A stretch of 64,000 nucleotides of DNA from Novosphingobium flavum (GCF_014230315.1 NZ_JACLAW010000007.1:124001-188000); one strand, 5' to 3'. Positions 36,841 to 46,279 are shown, counted from the stretch's first letter. A program made the numbers and translations. Notes: generated from the letters alone by a model not told the origin.

Positions 36841-37437
36841 TCAGGTGGGGCCGGAGTTTAGCAGGGCCTGCGCGGCTGCGAGGTCTCCCGGCCGGTCGAC
36901 ATCGAGCAGGATGGTCGGATCGGCGGCGATCGGCAACGCTCCGGCGAGCAGGGCGCGGGCGCCGCGATCGCCCTGCTGGCCGGCCAGTTCGGCGGCGAAA
37001 CCGGCGGGAAACAGGGCCGGGGGGCAGCGCGCCTCGCTCGCCATGCTGCACACCGGGCGCGCAGGGTCGAAGGCGGCGCGCAGGGCTTCGAGGTGAGCCG
37101 GGGTAACCAGCGGCATGTCACCCAGCATGACGAGGATGGCCGACAGGTCGTGCGGGCCGAGGGCCCTGATCCCGGCGGCGAGCGAGGCCGATTGCGGGGC
37201 CTCGGGGCCTGTCAGGCGCACCTCGTCAAAGCCGAGGTCGGCGAGCGACGGGGCTTCTGGCGCGAGCACGGCGACGCGGCGGGCCAGCGGGAAGGCGGCG
37301 GCCGCCAGCGCTGCGCGGCGCAGCAGCGGCAGGCCGCCGAGCGGCTCGGCCAGCTTGTTGCGGCCGAAGCGGCTGGATCGTCCTGCGCCGAGCAGGACCA
37401 GGCCGGTCGCGCTCCATTCCAAGCTCTTGTCCTGCAT
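36841..37437 (-). CDS. MobA/MocA-type nucleotidyltransferase
   Basis: The 198-residue protein has the nucleotide-binding signature LLGAGRSSRFGRNKL near residues 15-29 and VMLGDMPLV about 103-111, typical of molybdenum-cofactor cytidylyl/guanylyltransferases (MocA/MobA). It sits divergently, 36 nt from an XdhC-like gene, a pairing common for insertion of molybdopterin cytosine dinucleotide into xanthine-dehydrogenase-type enzymes. No molybdenum hydroxylase subunit gene is visible in the window. Confidence 0.82.
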   Translation of the reverse strand: MQDKSLEWSATGLVLLGAGRSSRFGRNKLAEPLGGLPLLRRAALAAAAFPLARRVAVLAPEAPSLADLGFDEVRLTGPEAPQSASLAAGIRALGPHDLSAILVMLGDMPLVTPAHLEALRAAFDPARPVCSMASEARCPPALFPAGFAAELAGQQGDRGARALLAGALPIAADPTILLDVDRPGDLAAAQALLNSGPT

Positions 37438-37473
37438 TGCCCGCCTGTCGTTCGCCCGCTACTGCGCGCGTCT

Positions 37474-38427
37474 ATGGAACCGCGCGATAACCGCGATAGC
37501 ATGGTCAGCCACCCGCGCGACATAGCCGCCTTCGCCCTGCAGCGCGTGGGCGGGGGGGTGGCACTGGTCTTCGTGACCTCGGTCGAGGGCGGATCGGTTC
37601 GTGCGCCGGGCCTGCGCATGGCGGTCGCCGCGGATGGGGAGGCGGTCGGCTTCGTTTCCAACGGCTGCGTCGAAAGCGATCTCGTGGCCGCCGCGCGGCG
37701 GGCCATTGCCAAGGGGGCGCCCGCATCGCTCGCCTATGGCCGGGGCAGCGGGCGGATCGACATCGTCCTGCCCTGCGGCGGGCGGATAGAATTGCTGGTC
37801 GTGCCGGTGGGGCCGGACCAGCTTGCGGTGCTGGAGGCACTGACCGGCGACGAGCGCGCGGCCGGAACCATCCTGCTCGGGCCCGGCGGCACGATCGGCT
37901 GGGCCGCGCCGGAAGCCGCGGCGCCCGTGGGCGGCTGGGCCTTTGCCCTGCATCCCCGGATCCGGCTGGTCGTGGTCGGCTCGGGTCACGAGGCGCTGCT
38001 GCTGGCGCGGCTGGGGGCCGCCTCGGACATGGCGGCCGAACTGGTTTCGCCCGACGAGCCCAGCCTTGCCGCCGCGCGGCGGGCGGGACTGCCGGCGCGG
38101 GCGCTGTCGGGCCTGTCGTCTCCGGTGGCGCTCGGCGCCGATCCGGGCACGGCGATCGCGCTGATGTTCCATGATCACGAGTGGGAGCAGCGGGTCCTGC
38201 TTGAGGCCCTGGCCGGTCCGGCCTTCTATATCGGTGCGCTCGGTTCGGTCCGTGCCCATGATCGCCGGGCCGAGGCGCTGGCCGCCGCCGGCTGCGACGC
38301 GGCGGCGATCGGGCGAATCCGCGCGCCGATCGGACTGGTGCCGCGCCTGCGCGATCCCAACCTGCTGGCCGTTTCGGTGCTGGCCGAGATTGCGGCGACT
38401 TTTCAGAGCCGTTTTACCGCCTTCTAG
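37474..38427 (+). CDS. XdhC/CoxF-family molybdenum-enzyme accessory protein
   Basis: The 317-residue protein has the XdhC/CoxI domain with GFVSNGCVESDLVAAAR near residues 65-81, where family members carry a conserved GCVE cysteine that binds the cofactor sulfur, and a C-terminal Rossmann-like domain (IRLVVVGSGHEALLL; FYIGALGSVRAHDRR). XdhC-like proteins sulfurate and insert Mo cofactor. An internal ATG at 37501 is an alternative start. Divergent partner of the MocA-like gene. Confidence 0.85.
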   Translation: MEPRDNRDSMVSHPRDIAAFALQRVGGGVALVFVTSVEGGSVRAPGLRMAVAADGEAVGFVSNGCVESDLVAAARRAIAKGAPASLAYGRGSGRIDIVLPCGGRIELLVVPVGPDQLAVLEALTGDERAAGTILLGPGGTIGWAAPEAAAPVGGWAFALHPRIRLVVVGSGHEALLLARLGAASDMAAELVSPDEPSLAAARRAGLPARALSGLSSPVALGADPGTAIALMFHDHEWEQRVLLEALAGPAFYIGALGSVRAHDRRAEALAAAGCDAAAIGRIRAPIGLVPRLRDPNLLAVSVLAEIAATFQSRFTAF

Positions 38428-38489
38428 GCTTTCATCGCATGGCCTGCATACGTAGGCACTGTTTGTGCCGGACTGGTTCTGTGCCATGT

Positions 38490-38508
38490 CCGCGCGGCAT
38501 CCGCGCGG
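38490..38508. repeat. Two palindromic CCGCGCGG boxes
   Basis: CCGCGCGG at 38490-38497 and 38501-38508, spaced 11 bp centre to centre (one helical turn), about 115 nt upstream of the sugar transporter. A possible regulator site; in GC-rich DNA chance is not excluded. Confidence 0.3.
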
Positions 38509-38621
38509 TTTCCGTTTGGGACTGCGGTTGATTTGATAGGGCGAACCGGCCCGGCCGGGGCTAGTTCCGGCCCGGATCAGCGGCTTTCAGCCGCGACGGT
38601 ACTTGGGAAGAGAGGGTTTAC

Positions 38622-39893
38622 ATGGCGATCCAGTCAGGCGGCGCGGCGCAGCAAGCGGGCGAGAACGTTGAGGCGCCGCAGCTCCAGTTGTTCGTGATGG
38701 GGCTGTTCTTCATTTTCGGCGGGATCACCTCGCTGAACGACGTGATCATTCCCAAGCTCAAGGAGCTGTTCACGCTCAACTATACCCAGGCCATGCTGGT
38801 CCAGTTCTGCTTCTTCACGGCCTATGCGGTGATCGGCATTCCGGGCGCGCGGCTGGTCAAGCGGCTGGGTTACATGCGCGGCGCCGTGGCGGGCCTGCTG
38901 ACCATGCTGGTCGGTTGCCTGCTGTTCATCCCGGCCAGCCACACCGCGACCTACGGCGTCTTCCTGCTCGCCCTGTTCGTGCTGGCGAGCGGCGTGGTGA
39001 TCGTCCAGGTCGTGGCCAACCCGCTGATTTCCATGCTGGGCAAGCCGGAGACGGCGCACAGCCGCCTGACCTTTGCCCAGGCGTTCAATTCGCTGGGCAC
39101 CACGATCTTCCCCTATGTCGGCTCGATCCTGATCCTCGGCAGCCTGGCCAAGGTCTCGGCGAGCGACCTGTCGGGAGCGGAGCTTGACGCTTACCGCACC
39201 CAGGAAACCGGCGCGATCGTCAATGGCTATCTTGGCCTCGCCGTGGCGCTGGCCGTGGTGGCGGGCGCGGTCTGGATGTTCCGCAACGCGCTGAAGAGCG
39301 AGAAGCACGAGGAAAGCACCGGCCTTGCCGGGCTCGACCTGCTCAAGCGGACCCGTTTCGGCTTCGGCGCGCTCTGCATCTTCCTCTATGTCGGAGCGGA
39401 AGTGTCGATCGGCTCGCTGATCGTCAACTACCTCAAGCAGGCCCACGTCATGGGGCTGGAGGAACAGGCCGCAGGCAAGTTGATCCCGCTCTATTGGGGC
39501 GGCGCCATGGTCGGCCGGTTCATCGGTTCGGCCGTGCTGCGCATGGTCAGCCCGGGCAAGGTGCTGGCCGCCGTCGCCTGCGGGGCGATCGCACTGCTGG
39601 CGATCTCCACCCAGACGACCGGCGTGGTTTCGGGCTACAGCCTGCTCGCGATCGGCCTGATGAACTCGATCATGTTCCCGACCATCTTCAGCCTCGCCTG
39701 CGAGAAGCTGGGGCCGCGCGCGGCCGACGGCTCGGGGATCATCAACGTCGCCATCTTCGGCGGCGCGGTGGTGCCGCTGCTGACGGGCATGATCGCCGAC
39801 GTAACCGGTTCGCTCTCGATCGGCCTGTTCCTTCCGGCGATCTGTTATGCGATCATCGCCGGCTTCGGCTGGTACGCGCGCCGTCCGGCATAA
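38622..39893 (+). CDS. MFS sugar transporter, FucP/GluP-type
   Basis: The 423-residue, 12-helix major-facilitator protein has the FHS-family features LFFIFGGITSLNDVIIPKLK in helix 1 and GSLIVNYLKQ later, typical of glucose/galactose and fucose proton symporters (GluP, FucP). AGAGAGG lies upstream of the ATG. It heads a set with an exported lactonase and an aldose epimerase, so it probably imports a hexose such as glucose or galactose. Confidence 0.87.
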   Translation: MAIQSGGAAQQAGENVEAPQLQLFVMGLFFIFGGITSLNDVIIPKLKELFTLNYTQAMLVQFCFFTAYAVIGIPGARLVKRLGYMRGAVAGLLTMLVGCLLFIPASHTATYGVFLLALFVLASGVVIVQVVANPLISMLGKPETAHSRLTFAQAFNSLGTTIFPYVGSILILGSLAKVSASDLSGAELDAYRTQETGAIVNGYLGLAVALAVVAGAVWMFRNALKSEKHEESTGLAGLDLLKRTRFGFGALCIFLYVGAEVSIGSLIVNYLKQAHVMGLEEQAAGKLIPLYWGGAMVGRFIGSAVLRMVSPGKVLAAVACGAIALLAISTQTTGVVSGYSLLAIGLMNSIMFPTIFSLACEKLGPRAADGSGIINVAIFGGAVVPLLTGMIADVTGSLSIGLFLPAICYAIIAGFGWYARRPA

Positions 39894-39931
39894 GGATGGA
39901 CGCTCCGCGCGGCGGGTGAATATGATGGCGC

Positions 39932-39948
39932 CCACCGTCGGACGGTGG
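39932..39948. repeat. 17-bp palindrome between sugar transporter and lactonase genes
   Basis: CCACCGTC (39932-39939), G, GACGGTGG (39941-39948): perfect arms around one base, 53 nt before the lactonase ATG and 38 nt after the transporter stop. It may be an operator for the lactonase gene; no T tract follows. Confidence 0.4.
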
Positions 39949-40001
39949 AAGGCTGTGACCGGTAGCACCGGCGGCCACGTGATAACGGGAGTGGACTACA
40001 T

Positions 40002-41165
40002 ATGCGCCTGACCGCCAGCCTTGCCCGCCGGGCTCTTGTTGCCAGTGCCGCCAGCCTGATCGGCCTTGCCGCCATTACGGGCCTGCCGGCCCGCGCCGCC
40101 GCTCCGGCGCCGGCGCAGCGGGGCGAGCTGTTCTATGTCGGCATGCAGGGCGACGAGCTGCGCGGGGTCCGGCTCGATCCGGCCTCCGGCGCGCTCAGCG
40201 CGGTCGGCACGGTCGACAAGGTCAACCGTCCGTTCTGGATGGTGCGCCATCCGACCCTGCCGATCCTCTATACCGGCGCGGACAATGGCTCGGGCGTGGT
40301 CATCGCCTATCGCATCGACCGCGCCACCGGGGCGCTGACCCGGATCGGCCAGGCCGAGACCGGGGGCGGCGGGACGACCAATCTCTGGCTCGATCCGGTT
40401 TCCCGCACTCTGCTCGCGGCCAATTATGGCGGCGGCTCGGTGGCTTCGATCCGCGTCAAGGCCGATGGGTCGCTGGGTGAGCGGCTGTCGCTGGTCAAGA
40501 ACACCGGTTCGGGCCCGACGCCGCGACAGGCCAGCCCCCACGCTCACGGCGTGATCCTTGCTCCGGGCGGGCGCTTCGCGCTGGTTTCCGACCTCGGGGC
40601 GGACCGGGTCTTCGTCTATCCCTTCGACCGCAAGACCGGGCGCCTGTCCGAGCCGGCGGCGGGCGCCGCGGCGCATTACGTGGGCGCGGCGGGATCGGGA
40701 CCGCGCCATCTCGAGGCCAGCCCCAACGGGCGGTTCGTCTATCTGGTCAACGAACTCACCGCCGACATCGTCGCCTTCGCCTGGAACGGGGTGACCGGCA
40801 AGCTGACCCCGATTGAGAAGGTTTCGACCGACGCGGCCGGCTTTACCGGGGTGCGCAGCGCGGCGGAGATTCGCTTCGGGCCGGGCGGCCGGTTCCTTTA
40901 CGTGGCCAACCGCAGCGACGGCGCCATGCTGGTCTATCGCGCCGATCCGCGGACCGGCAAGCTGACCCTGCTGCAGCGCCTTTCCGCCGAAGGGCCGACG
41001 CCGTGGGCCTTCGATTTCGATCCCACCGGGCGCTGGCTGGTCGTGGCTCAGCAAGGGCCGGAAAAGCTGGTCGTGTTCAAGGTCGATCCGCGCAGCGGGC
41101 TGCTGTCGCCCACCGGAAAGTCGCTGCCCTCGCCCAAGCCGGTGGCCGTTACCTTCGTGCGCTGA
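40002..41165 (+). CDS. Exported 7-bladed beta-propeller lactonase (YbhE/6-phosphogluconolactonase family)
   Basis: The 387-residue protein has an Ala-rich signal peptide (to about residue 33, ending PARAAA) and seven propeller repeats of the lactonase family, with hallmark segments ASPHAHGVILAPGGRF, GSGPRHLEASPNGRFVY and EGPTPWAFDFDPTGRWL. Cytoplasmic relatives hydrolyse 6-phosphogluconolactone; the signal peptide here implies a periplasmic, unphosphorylated sugar lactone instead. It is followed after 39 nt by an aldose epimerase also carrying a signal peptide. Confidence 0.85.
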   Translation: MRLTASLARRALVASAASLIGLAAITGLPARAAAPAPAQRGELFYVGMQGDELRGVRLDPASGALSAVGTVDKVNRPFWMVRHPTLPILYTGADNGSGVVIAYRIDRATGALTRIGQAETGGGGTTNLWLDPVSRTLLAANYGGGSVASIRVKADGSLGERLSLVKNTGSGPTPRQASPHAHGVILAPGGRFALVSDLGADRVFVYPFDRKTGRLSEPAAGAAAHYVGAAGSGPRHLEASPNGRFVYLVNELTADIVAFAWNGVTGKLTPIEKVSTDAAGFTGVRSAAEIRFGPGGRFLYVANRSDGAMLVYRADPRTGKLTLLQRLSAEGPTPWAFDFDPTGRWLVVAQQGPEKLVVFKVDPRSGLLSPTGKSLPSPKPVAVTFVR

Positions 41166-41204
41166 TCCGCGCTGCCATGCCACATTACAGAGGGGAGAGA
41201 CTTG

Positions 41205-42344
41205 ATGTTCAGCCGCTTTGCCGCCGCCTGCACGGCCTTTGCGTTTGCCGCTTCGGGGGGCGCGGCCGTGGCCGCTGACGCCCAGCGCGCCGATTTCGGC
41301 ACCCTGCCCGATGGCCGCAAGGTGGAAGTGATCACGCTCAGCAACAGTCACGGCCATTCGGCGCGGGTGCTGAGCTACGGCGCGATCCTGCAGGCGCTCA
41401 AGGTGCCGGACCGCAAGGGCAAGAGCGAGGACGTGATCGAGGGCTACAACGACCTAGCCGGGTATCTCGCCAAGCCGAACTATTTCGGCTCGACCGTGGG
41501 GCGCTATGCCAACCGGATCGGCGCGGGACGCTTCATGCTGGACGGGCAGGCCTATACCCTGGCGAAGAACGATGGGCCCAACACGCTGCATGGCGGGATG
41601 CGCGGCTTCGACAAGCAGCTGTGGCAGGTGCTGGACGTCAGTTCGGGGCCGGTCGCTCACGTGACGATGAGCTATGTCAGCCCCGACGGGGAGGAAGGCT
41701 ATCCCGGCACGCTCAAGGTGACCGTCACCTACAGCCTCGACGAGCAGGGCACCCTGTCGATCGAATACCGGGCGACGACCGACAAGGCGACCGTGGTCAA
41801 CTTGACGGGCCATTCCTACTTCAACCTCTCGGGCGAAGGTTCGGGCCACGGGATTCTCAATCACCTGCTGACGATCCCGGCACAGGCCTATACCCCGGTT
41901 GACGATACCCTGATCCCGACCGGCGAGATCCGCGCCGTGGCCGGCACGCCGTTCGATTTCCGCAAGCCCGTCTCGATCGGCGAGCGGCTGCGCGACGGGA
42001 GCGACCGGCAGATGGTGCTGGGGCGCGGCTATGACCACAACTGGGTGATCCAGAAGGCGCCCTCGACCGTGCCGGTGCTGCACGCGCGGCTGACCGATCC
42101 GCGCTCGGGCCGCCAGATGGAAGTGTGGAGCAACCAGCCGGGGCTGCAGTTCTATTCGGGCAATTTCATCGACGGCACAATCGTCGGCAAGTCGGGCAAG
42201 GTCTATCGCCAGTCCGACGCGCTGTGCCTCGAGCCGCAGGTCTTCCCCGACACGCCGAACAAGCCGCAGTTCGGCTCGGCCCGGCTCGATCCGGGCAAGG
42301 AATATGTCCACACGCTGGTCTATCGCTTCTCGACCGTGCGCTGA
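41205..42344 (+). CDS. galM: Exported aldose 1-epimerase (mutarotase)
   Basis: The 379-residue protein has a signal peptide (FAAACTAFAFAASGGAAVA) and the GalM fold: NRIGAGRFMLDGQAYTLAKN with the Asn-Arg-Ile motif, GPNTLHGGMRGFDKQLW (conserved His), LTGHSYFNLSG (catalytic His), GYDHNWV, and a late Glu in CLEPQVFPDTPN. It interconverts alpha and beta anomers of aldoses. ATG 41205 with AGGGGAGAG at 41190-41198 is preferred over the adjoining TTG. Export suggests it prepares sugars for the nearby importer or lactonase. Confidence 0.9.
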   Translation: MFSRFAAACTAFAFAASGGAAVAADAQRADFGTLPDGRKVEVITLSNSHGHSARVLSYGAILQALKVPDRKGKSEDVIEGYNDLAGYLAKPNYFGSTVGRYANRIGAGRFMLDGQAYTLAKNDGPNTLHGGMRGFDKQLWQVLDVSSGPVAHVTMSYVSPDGEEGYPGTLKVTVTYSLDEQGTLSIEYRATTDKATVVNLTGHSYFNLSGEGSGHGILNHLLTIPAQAYTPVDDTLIPTGEIRAVAGTPFDFRKPVSIGERLRDGSDRQMVLGRGYDHNWVIQKAPSTVPVLHARLTDPRSGRQMEVWSNQPGLQFYSGNFIDGTIVGKSGKVYRQSDALCLEPQVFPDTPNKPQFGSARLDPGKEYVHTLVYRFSTVR

Positions 42345-42452
42345 GGCCTGAGAGGCCGGAGCGGCGGGGACGGCAATCCGATCACCGCCGCCCGGTTTCA
42401 ATTGTCGGTTCGCACGGCCGCGCGCTATCGCGGGGCGGCGAAAGGACAGGCG

Positions 42453-44147
42453 ATGACCAGCGAGATTACCGGCGCGGAGGCCGCTGTCCGCATGTTGCAG
42501 GCGCATGGGGTGCGCCATGTCTTCGGCCTGTGCGGCGATACCAGCCTGCCGTTCTATGATGCTCTCGCCCGGCTTGACCATGGCATCACCCATGTCTTGA
42601 CGCGCGATGAGCGCAGCGCGGCCTACATGGCCGACGCCTATGCCCGCGTCACCGGGCGGCCCGGGGTTTGCGAAGGGCCGAGCGGAGGCGGGGCAACCTA
42701 TATCCTGCCGGGCGTGGTCGAGGCCAACGAGAGCTCGATCGCGCTGCTGTCGATCACCTCGGACGTGCCGGTGACGGCGCGGGGGCGCTATGCCCTGACC
42801 GAACTGGACCAGCGCGCGCTCTATCGTCCACTCACCAAGTGGAACGCCGTGGCCGACCACGTTGGCCAGATACCGCACCTGTTTCGCACCGCCTTCCGCG
42901 CCATGACCACCGGCCGACCCGGCGCGGCGCATATCGGCCTGCCCTACGATCTGCAGAAGCAGTCGCTGAGTGCGGCCGACATCTGGGCCGAGCCACGCCA
43001 CGGCACGTTTCCCGCGTTTCGCCCCGGCCCCGATCCTGACCTCGTCGAAGCGGCGGCCGAGGTGATCCTCGCCGCGCGGCAGCCGGCCTTCGTCTGCGGC
43101 GGCGGGGCGATTATCTCGGGCGCCTGCGCAGACCTGCGTGCGCTGGCCGAACTGCTCGATGCGCCGGTGGCTTCCACCGTCAGCGGGCATGGCGTGCTGC
43201 CCGACGATCACCCGCTGGCGATTGGCGTGGTCGGCGCCAATGGCGGGACCGACGAGACGCGCGAGGCGCTGGCAGCGGCCGACACGGTGATCTTCGTGGG
43301 CTGCCGGGCGGGGTCGACCACGACCGAACACGGCACGGTGCCGAGGCGCGATGTGCCGATCGTTCATATCGATATCGACCCGATGGTGGTCGCGGCCAAT
43401 TACCGGATCGAAGCCGGGATCGTGGGCGATGCGCGGCTGTGCCTTGGCGCCCTGCTGCGCGCGGTCGAGACGCGGCTGGAGGGCCGGAAGCGCGACTGCG
43501 GCGCGGCGGCGCGGCTGGCCGGGCTCAAGGCGGCCAAGCGGACGCGGTTCGAAGTCCTGGCGCGGTCGGACGAGGCGCCGATCCGGCCCGAGCGGGTGTT
43601 GGCGGCGCTGGCCGCGGCCCTGCCGCGCGACGCCATCGTGGTGGCCGATCCGGGCACGCCGTGCCCCTATTTCTCCGGCCACTATCCCTTCGACGTGGCC
43701 GGGCGCCGGTTCATCACCAACCGCGCGCACGGCGCGCTCGGCTTTGCCCTGCCCGCCTCGATCGGGGCCCAGGTCGGCGATCCGAACGCCAAGGTCGTGG
43801 CGGCCATGGGGGACGGCTCGTTCGGCTTTGCCGTGGGCGAGTTCGAGACCGTGGTCCGCCTCGGCCTGCCGATCCTGTTCGTGGTCTTTTCCAACGCCTC
43901 GTTCGGCTGGATCAAGGCCAGTCAGAAGGATGGCTATGGCGAGCGGTATTTCGGGGTGGACTTCTCCCGCACGGACCATGCGCGGATCGCGGCGGCCTAT
44001 GGCCTCAAGACCTGGACCGTGGCCGATCCGGCGGAACTCGACGCGGTGGTTCGCGCCGCCGCCCTGCACGACGGCCCGGCCCTGATCGATGTCATCGCCC
44101 AGCCGCTCGAGCAATCGGCCGTGCCGGTGAGCAAATGGATGGGGTAA
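42453..44147 (+). CDS. Thiamine-diphosphate enzyme of the acetolactate-synthase superfamily
   Basis: The 564-residue protein has three ThDP domains: catalytic Glu in TRDERSAAYMADAYARVTG (near residue 52), a central domain, and the ThDP/Mg site GDGSFGFAVGEFETVV followed by VVFSNASFGW near residue 440. The N-terminal HGVRHVFGLCGDTSLPFYDA fits acetolactate synthase-like and sulfoacetaldehyde acetyltransferase-like enzymes. The substrate is unknown. Start ATG 42453 follows AAAGGACAGG. Its place after sugar genes suggests 2-oxoacid handling, but it may not share their promoter. Confidence 0.8.
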   Translation: MTSEITGAEAAVRMLQAHGVRHVFGLCGDTSLPFYDALARLDHGITHVLTRDERSAAYMADAYARVTGRPGVCEGPSGGGATYILPGVVEANESSIALLSITSDVPVTARGRYALTELDQRALYRPLTKWNAVADHVGQIPHLFRTAFRAMTTGRPGAAHIGLPYDLQKQSLSAADIWAEPRHGTFPAFRPGPDPDLVEAAAEVILAARQPAFVCGGGAIISGACADLRALAELLDAPVASTVSGHGVLPDDHPLAIGVVGANGGTDETREALAAADTVIFVGCRAGSTTTEHGTVPRRDVPIVHIDIDPMVVAANYRIEAGIVGDARLCLGALLRAVETRLEGRKRDCGAAARLAGLKAAKRTRFEVLARSDEAPIRPERVLAALAAALPRDAIVVADPGTPCPYFSGHYPFDVAGRRFITNRAHGALGFALPASIGAQVGDPNAKVVAAMGDGSFGFAVGEFETVVRLGLPILFVVFSNASFGWIKASQKDGYGERYFGVDFSRTDHARIAAAYGLKTWTVADPAELDAVVRAAALHDGPALIDVIAQPLEQSAVPVSKWMG

Positions 44148-44301
44148 CTATCACGAACGACAGTGTTTCGATGCCCGATATTGCTTCGGATCGAAAAGTC
44201 TGCGGACATTCGGCCCGGGTGAAGGCACCGCGAAGAGGGTCGGTTCAGTTTCGGTATGGCCCGTGCGGGCTAGACGAGTTTTTCGGATTGGAGGATGCGT
44301 A

Positions 44302-46197
44302 ATGGATCGTCGTAATTTCATGGGCCTGTCGCTGGCCACGCTGGCGGCCGGCGTTTCCGGCTCGGCGATGGGCCAGGCGGCCGCCGGCAAGAAGGGCGTG
44401 TTCTTCATGAACCGCATCGCGCCCTCGATCGCCAACCTGTACATCGCCAACCTCGACGGAACCGGCGAGCGCAAGCTGCTGGCCGACGCGGCCTACGAGT
44501 ACAACGGCACGCCTTCGGCTGACGGGCAATGGGTGGTCTTCACTTCGGAGCGGAATGGCGACGGGCAGTCCGACATCTTCCGCGCCCGGATCGACGGGAC
44601 GGGGATCGAGCCGCTGGTGGTGGATTCGGCCATGGACGATGCCGGCGTGCTTTCGCCCGACGGCACCAAGCTGGCCTTCGTCTCGACCCGCAACGGCTAT
44701 CGCGCCAACATCTGGGTGATGGACGTGGCGAGCCGCGCCCTGACCCAGTTGACCGGGACCCCGGGCGTGCACGGTGAGATCGGCCTGCCCGATTGCTACT
44801 TCCGCCCGCACTGGTCGCCCGATGGGCAGTGGATCGTCTTCTCGACCGACCGCAACACCCGCTGGTACGGCCATGACGGCGGGCAGGGCTGGGAGCACAC
44901 CCAGGAACTGGCGCTCTACATGATCCGGCCGGATGGCCGCGACTTTCACAAGATCGCGCAGAAGCCGGGCTATTGCCTCGGCTCGCCCAAGTTCTCGCCC
45001 GATGGCAAGCGGGTCTGCTTCCACGAGATGACCACCGAGGCGACCTGGGGCGCGCGGCGGCCCAATTACATCGGCAAGACCCCTTCGCAGATCGTCTCGA
45101 TCGAACTGGAGACCGGGGAGTGGACCTATCACACCACCGGTAACGAGCTGAAGATCCAGCCGCAGTTCGTCACCAATGACGAGATCGGCTACCTCGTGAA
45201 GTATGGGCCCAACGAGGGGCTCTACTACACCTCGGGCCGCAAGCCGGTGCTGGGCAAGGTCCGTTCGCCCAACTGGACCGCCGACGGCAAGAGCGTGATC
45301 TACGAGAAGACCTCGTTCTTCCCGATCCGTCCGTTCAACAAGCCGCTCTATTCGTGGGACAACGATTGGTCCTATCGCCACCTCGACGTGTTCCCGCAGA
45401 TCGGGCGCGATGGCTGGCTGGTCTATACCGAGAAGCAGCTGGGCGATTCCTCGATCGTGATCATGCGGCCGGACGGTACCGGCAAGACCACGGTGTTCCA
45501 GTCCGGCGGCCACGGGCTTGACCTTGCGCGGGTCAAGATGGGCCTGGCCGGTGCCTTCCAGCCTGCCTGGTCGGCTGACGGCAAGTGGATCGTGTTCGGG
45601 CTTGGCTACTGGTTCATCGAACGCGCGCATGAAACCGCTGCGATCTGGCGGGTGAAGCGCGATGGCACCGGCGCCGAGCAGCTGACCGACGGCACGATGC
45701 ATTCGGGCTTCCCCAGTGTCGATCCGAACAATCCGGACCGGATCGTATTCCGGGTGTGGAGCGAGAAGGAGAAGGGCCTGCGCCTGCTCGACGCCAAGAC
45801 CCGCAAGATAACCGTCCTGACCGAAGGGCTCGACAACCTTCCCGGCTGGTCGCCCGACGGCAAGGAGATCGTGTTTACCCGCAAGCGGACCGACAACAAC
45901 TTCGACGTCTATACCATCACTCCGGACGGCAAGACGCTGCGCCGCATCACCACCCACGATTCGAGCGATGGCCACGCGGTCTGGTCGTGGGACAACCGCA
46001 TCATGTGGAGCGGCTCGGAGCATGGTTTCCGCGACGAGGCGGCGCTCTACGAGATGACCTTCCAGCAATATGGCCAGATCTATGTGGCTGACCGCGACGG
46101 CTCGAACAAGCGCATGGTCACCGACACCAAGTGGGAAGATTCGATGCCGATCTACGTGCCGGACAAGATGTTCCAGACGGCGGCCAAGCGGAAGTAA
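44302..46197 (+). CDS. Tat-exported PD40/TolB-like beta-propeller protein
   Basis: The 631-residue protein opens with a twin-arginine signal (DRRNFMGLSLATLAAG) and consists of TolB/PD40-type propeller repeats, seen as recurring SPDGxxxxFxS motifs (TPSADGQWVVFTSERNG, VLSPDGTKLAFVSTRNG, WSPDGQWIVFSTDRN, WSPDGKEIVFTRKR). No peptidase catalytic domain follows, so it is a binding or lyase-like protein; oligogalacturonate lyases share this fold. GGAGG lies 7 nt before ATG 44302. Ends at a strong bidirectional terminator. Confidence 0.78.
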   Translation: MDRRNFMGLSLATLAAGVSGSAMGQAAAGKKGVFFMNRIAPSIANLYIANLDGTGERKLLADAAYEYNGTPSADGQWVVFTSERNGDGQSDIFRARIDGTGIEPLVVDSAMDDAGVLSPDGTKLAFVSTRNGYRANIWVMDVASRALTQLTGTPGVHGEIGLPDCYFRPHWSPDGQWIVFSTDRNTRWYGHDGGQGWEHTQELALYMIRPDGRDFHKIAQKPGYCLGSPKFSPDGKRVCFHEMTTEATWGARRPNYIGKTPSQIVSIELETGEWTYHTTGNELKIQPQFVTNDEIGYLVKYGPNEGLYYTSGRKPVLGKVRSPNWTADGKSVIYEKTSFFPIRPFNKPLYSWDNDWSYRHLDVFPQIGRDGWLVYTEKQLGDSSIVIMRPDGTGKTTVFQSGGHGLDLARVKMGLAGAFQPAWSADGKWIVFGLGYWFIERAHETAAIWRVKRDGTGAEQLTDGTMHSGFPSVDPNNPDRIVFRVWSEKEKGLRLLDAKTRKITVLTEGLDNLPGWSPDGKEIVFTRKRTDNNFDVYTITPDGKTLRRITTHDSSDGHAVWSWDNRIMWSGSEHGFRDEAALYEMTFQQYGQIYVADRDGSNKRMVTDTKWEDSMPIYVPDKMFQTAAKRK

Positions 46198-46221
46198 CGC
46201 CGCGCCCGCAAGGGCCGATGG

Positions 46222-46259
46222 AAAAAGCCCGGCGCAGAGAGGTCTGCGCCGGGCTTTTT
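46222..46259. terminator. Strong bidirectional terminator
   Basis: A perfect 17-bp stem, from AAAAAGCCCGGCGCAGA (46222-46238) to TCTGCGCCGGGCTTTTT (46243-46259), with a four-base loop. It separates the converging propeller and GH3 genes and has a T tract on both strands. Confidence 0.93.
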
Positions 46260-46279
46260 CGTGAGCAAGTGGCTGGCGA

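Noticed and set aside
41454..44114. An 886-codon minus-strand frame opposite galM and the ThDP gene
   Set aside because: Both plus-strand genes have full family motifs; the antisense product has none.
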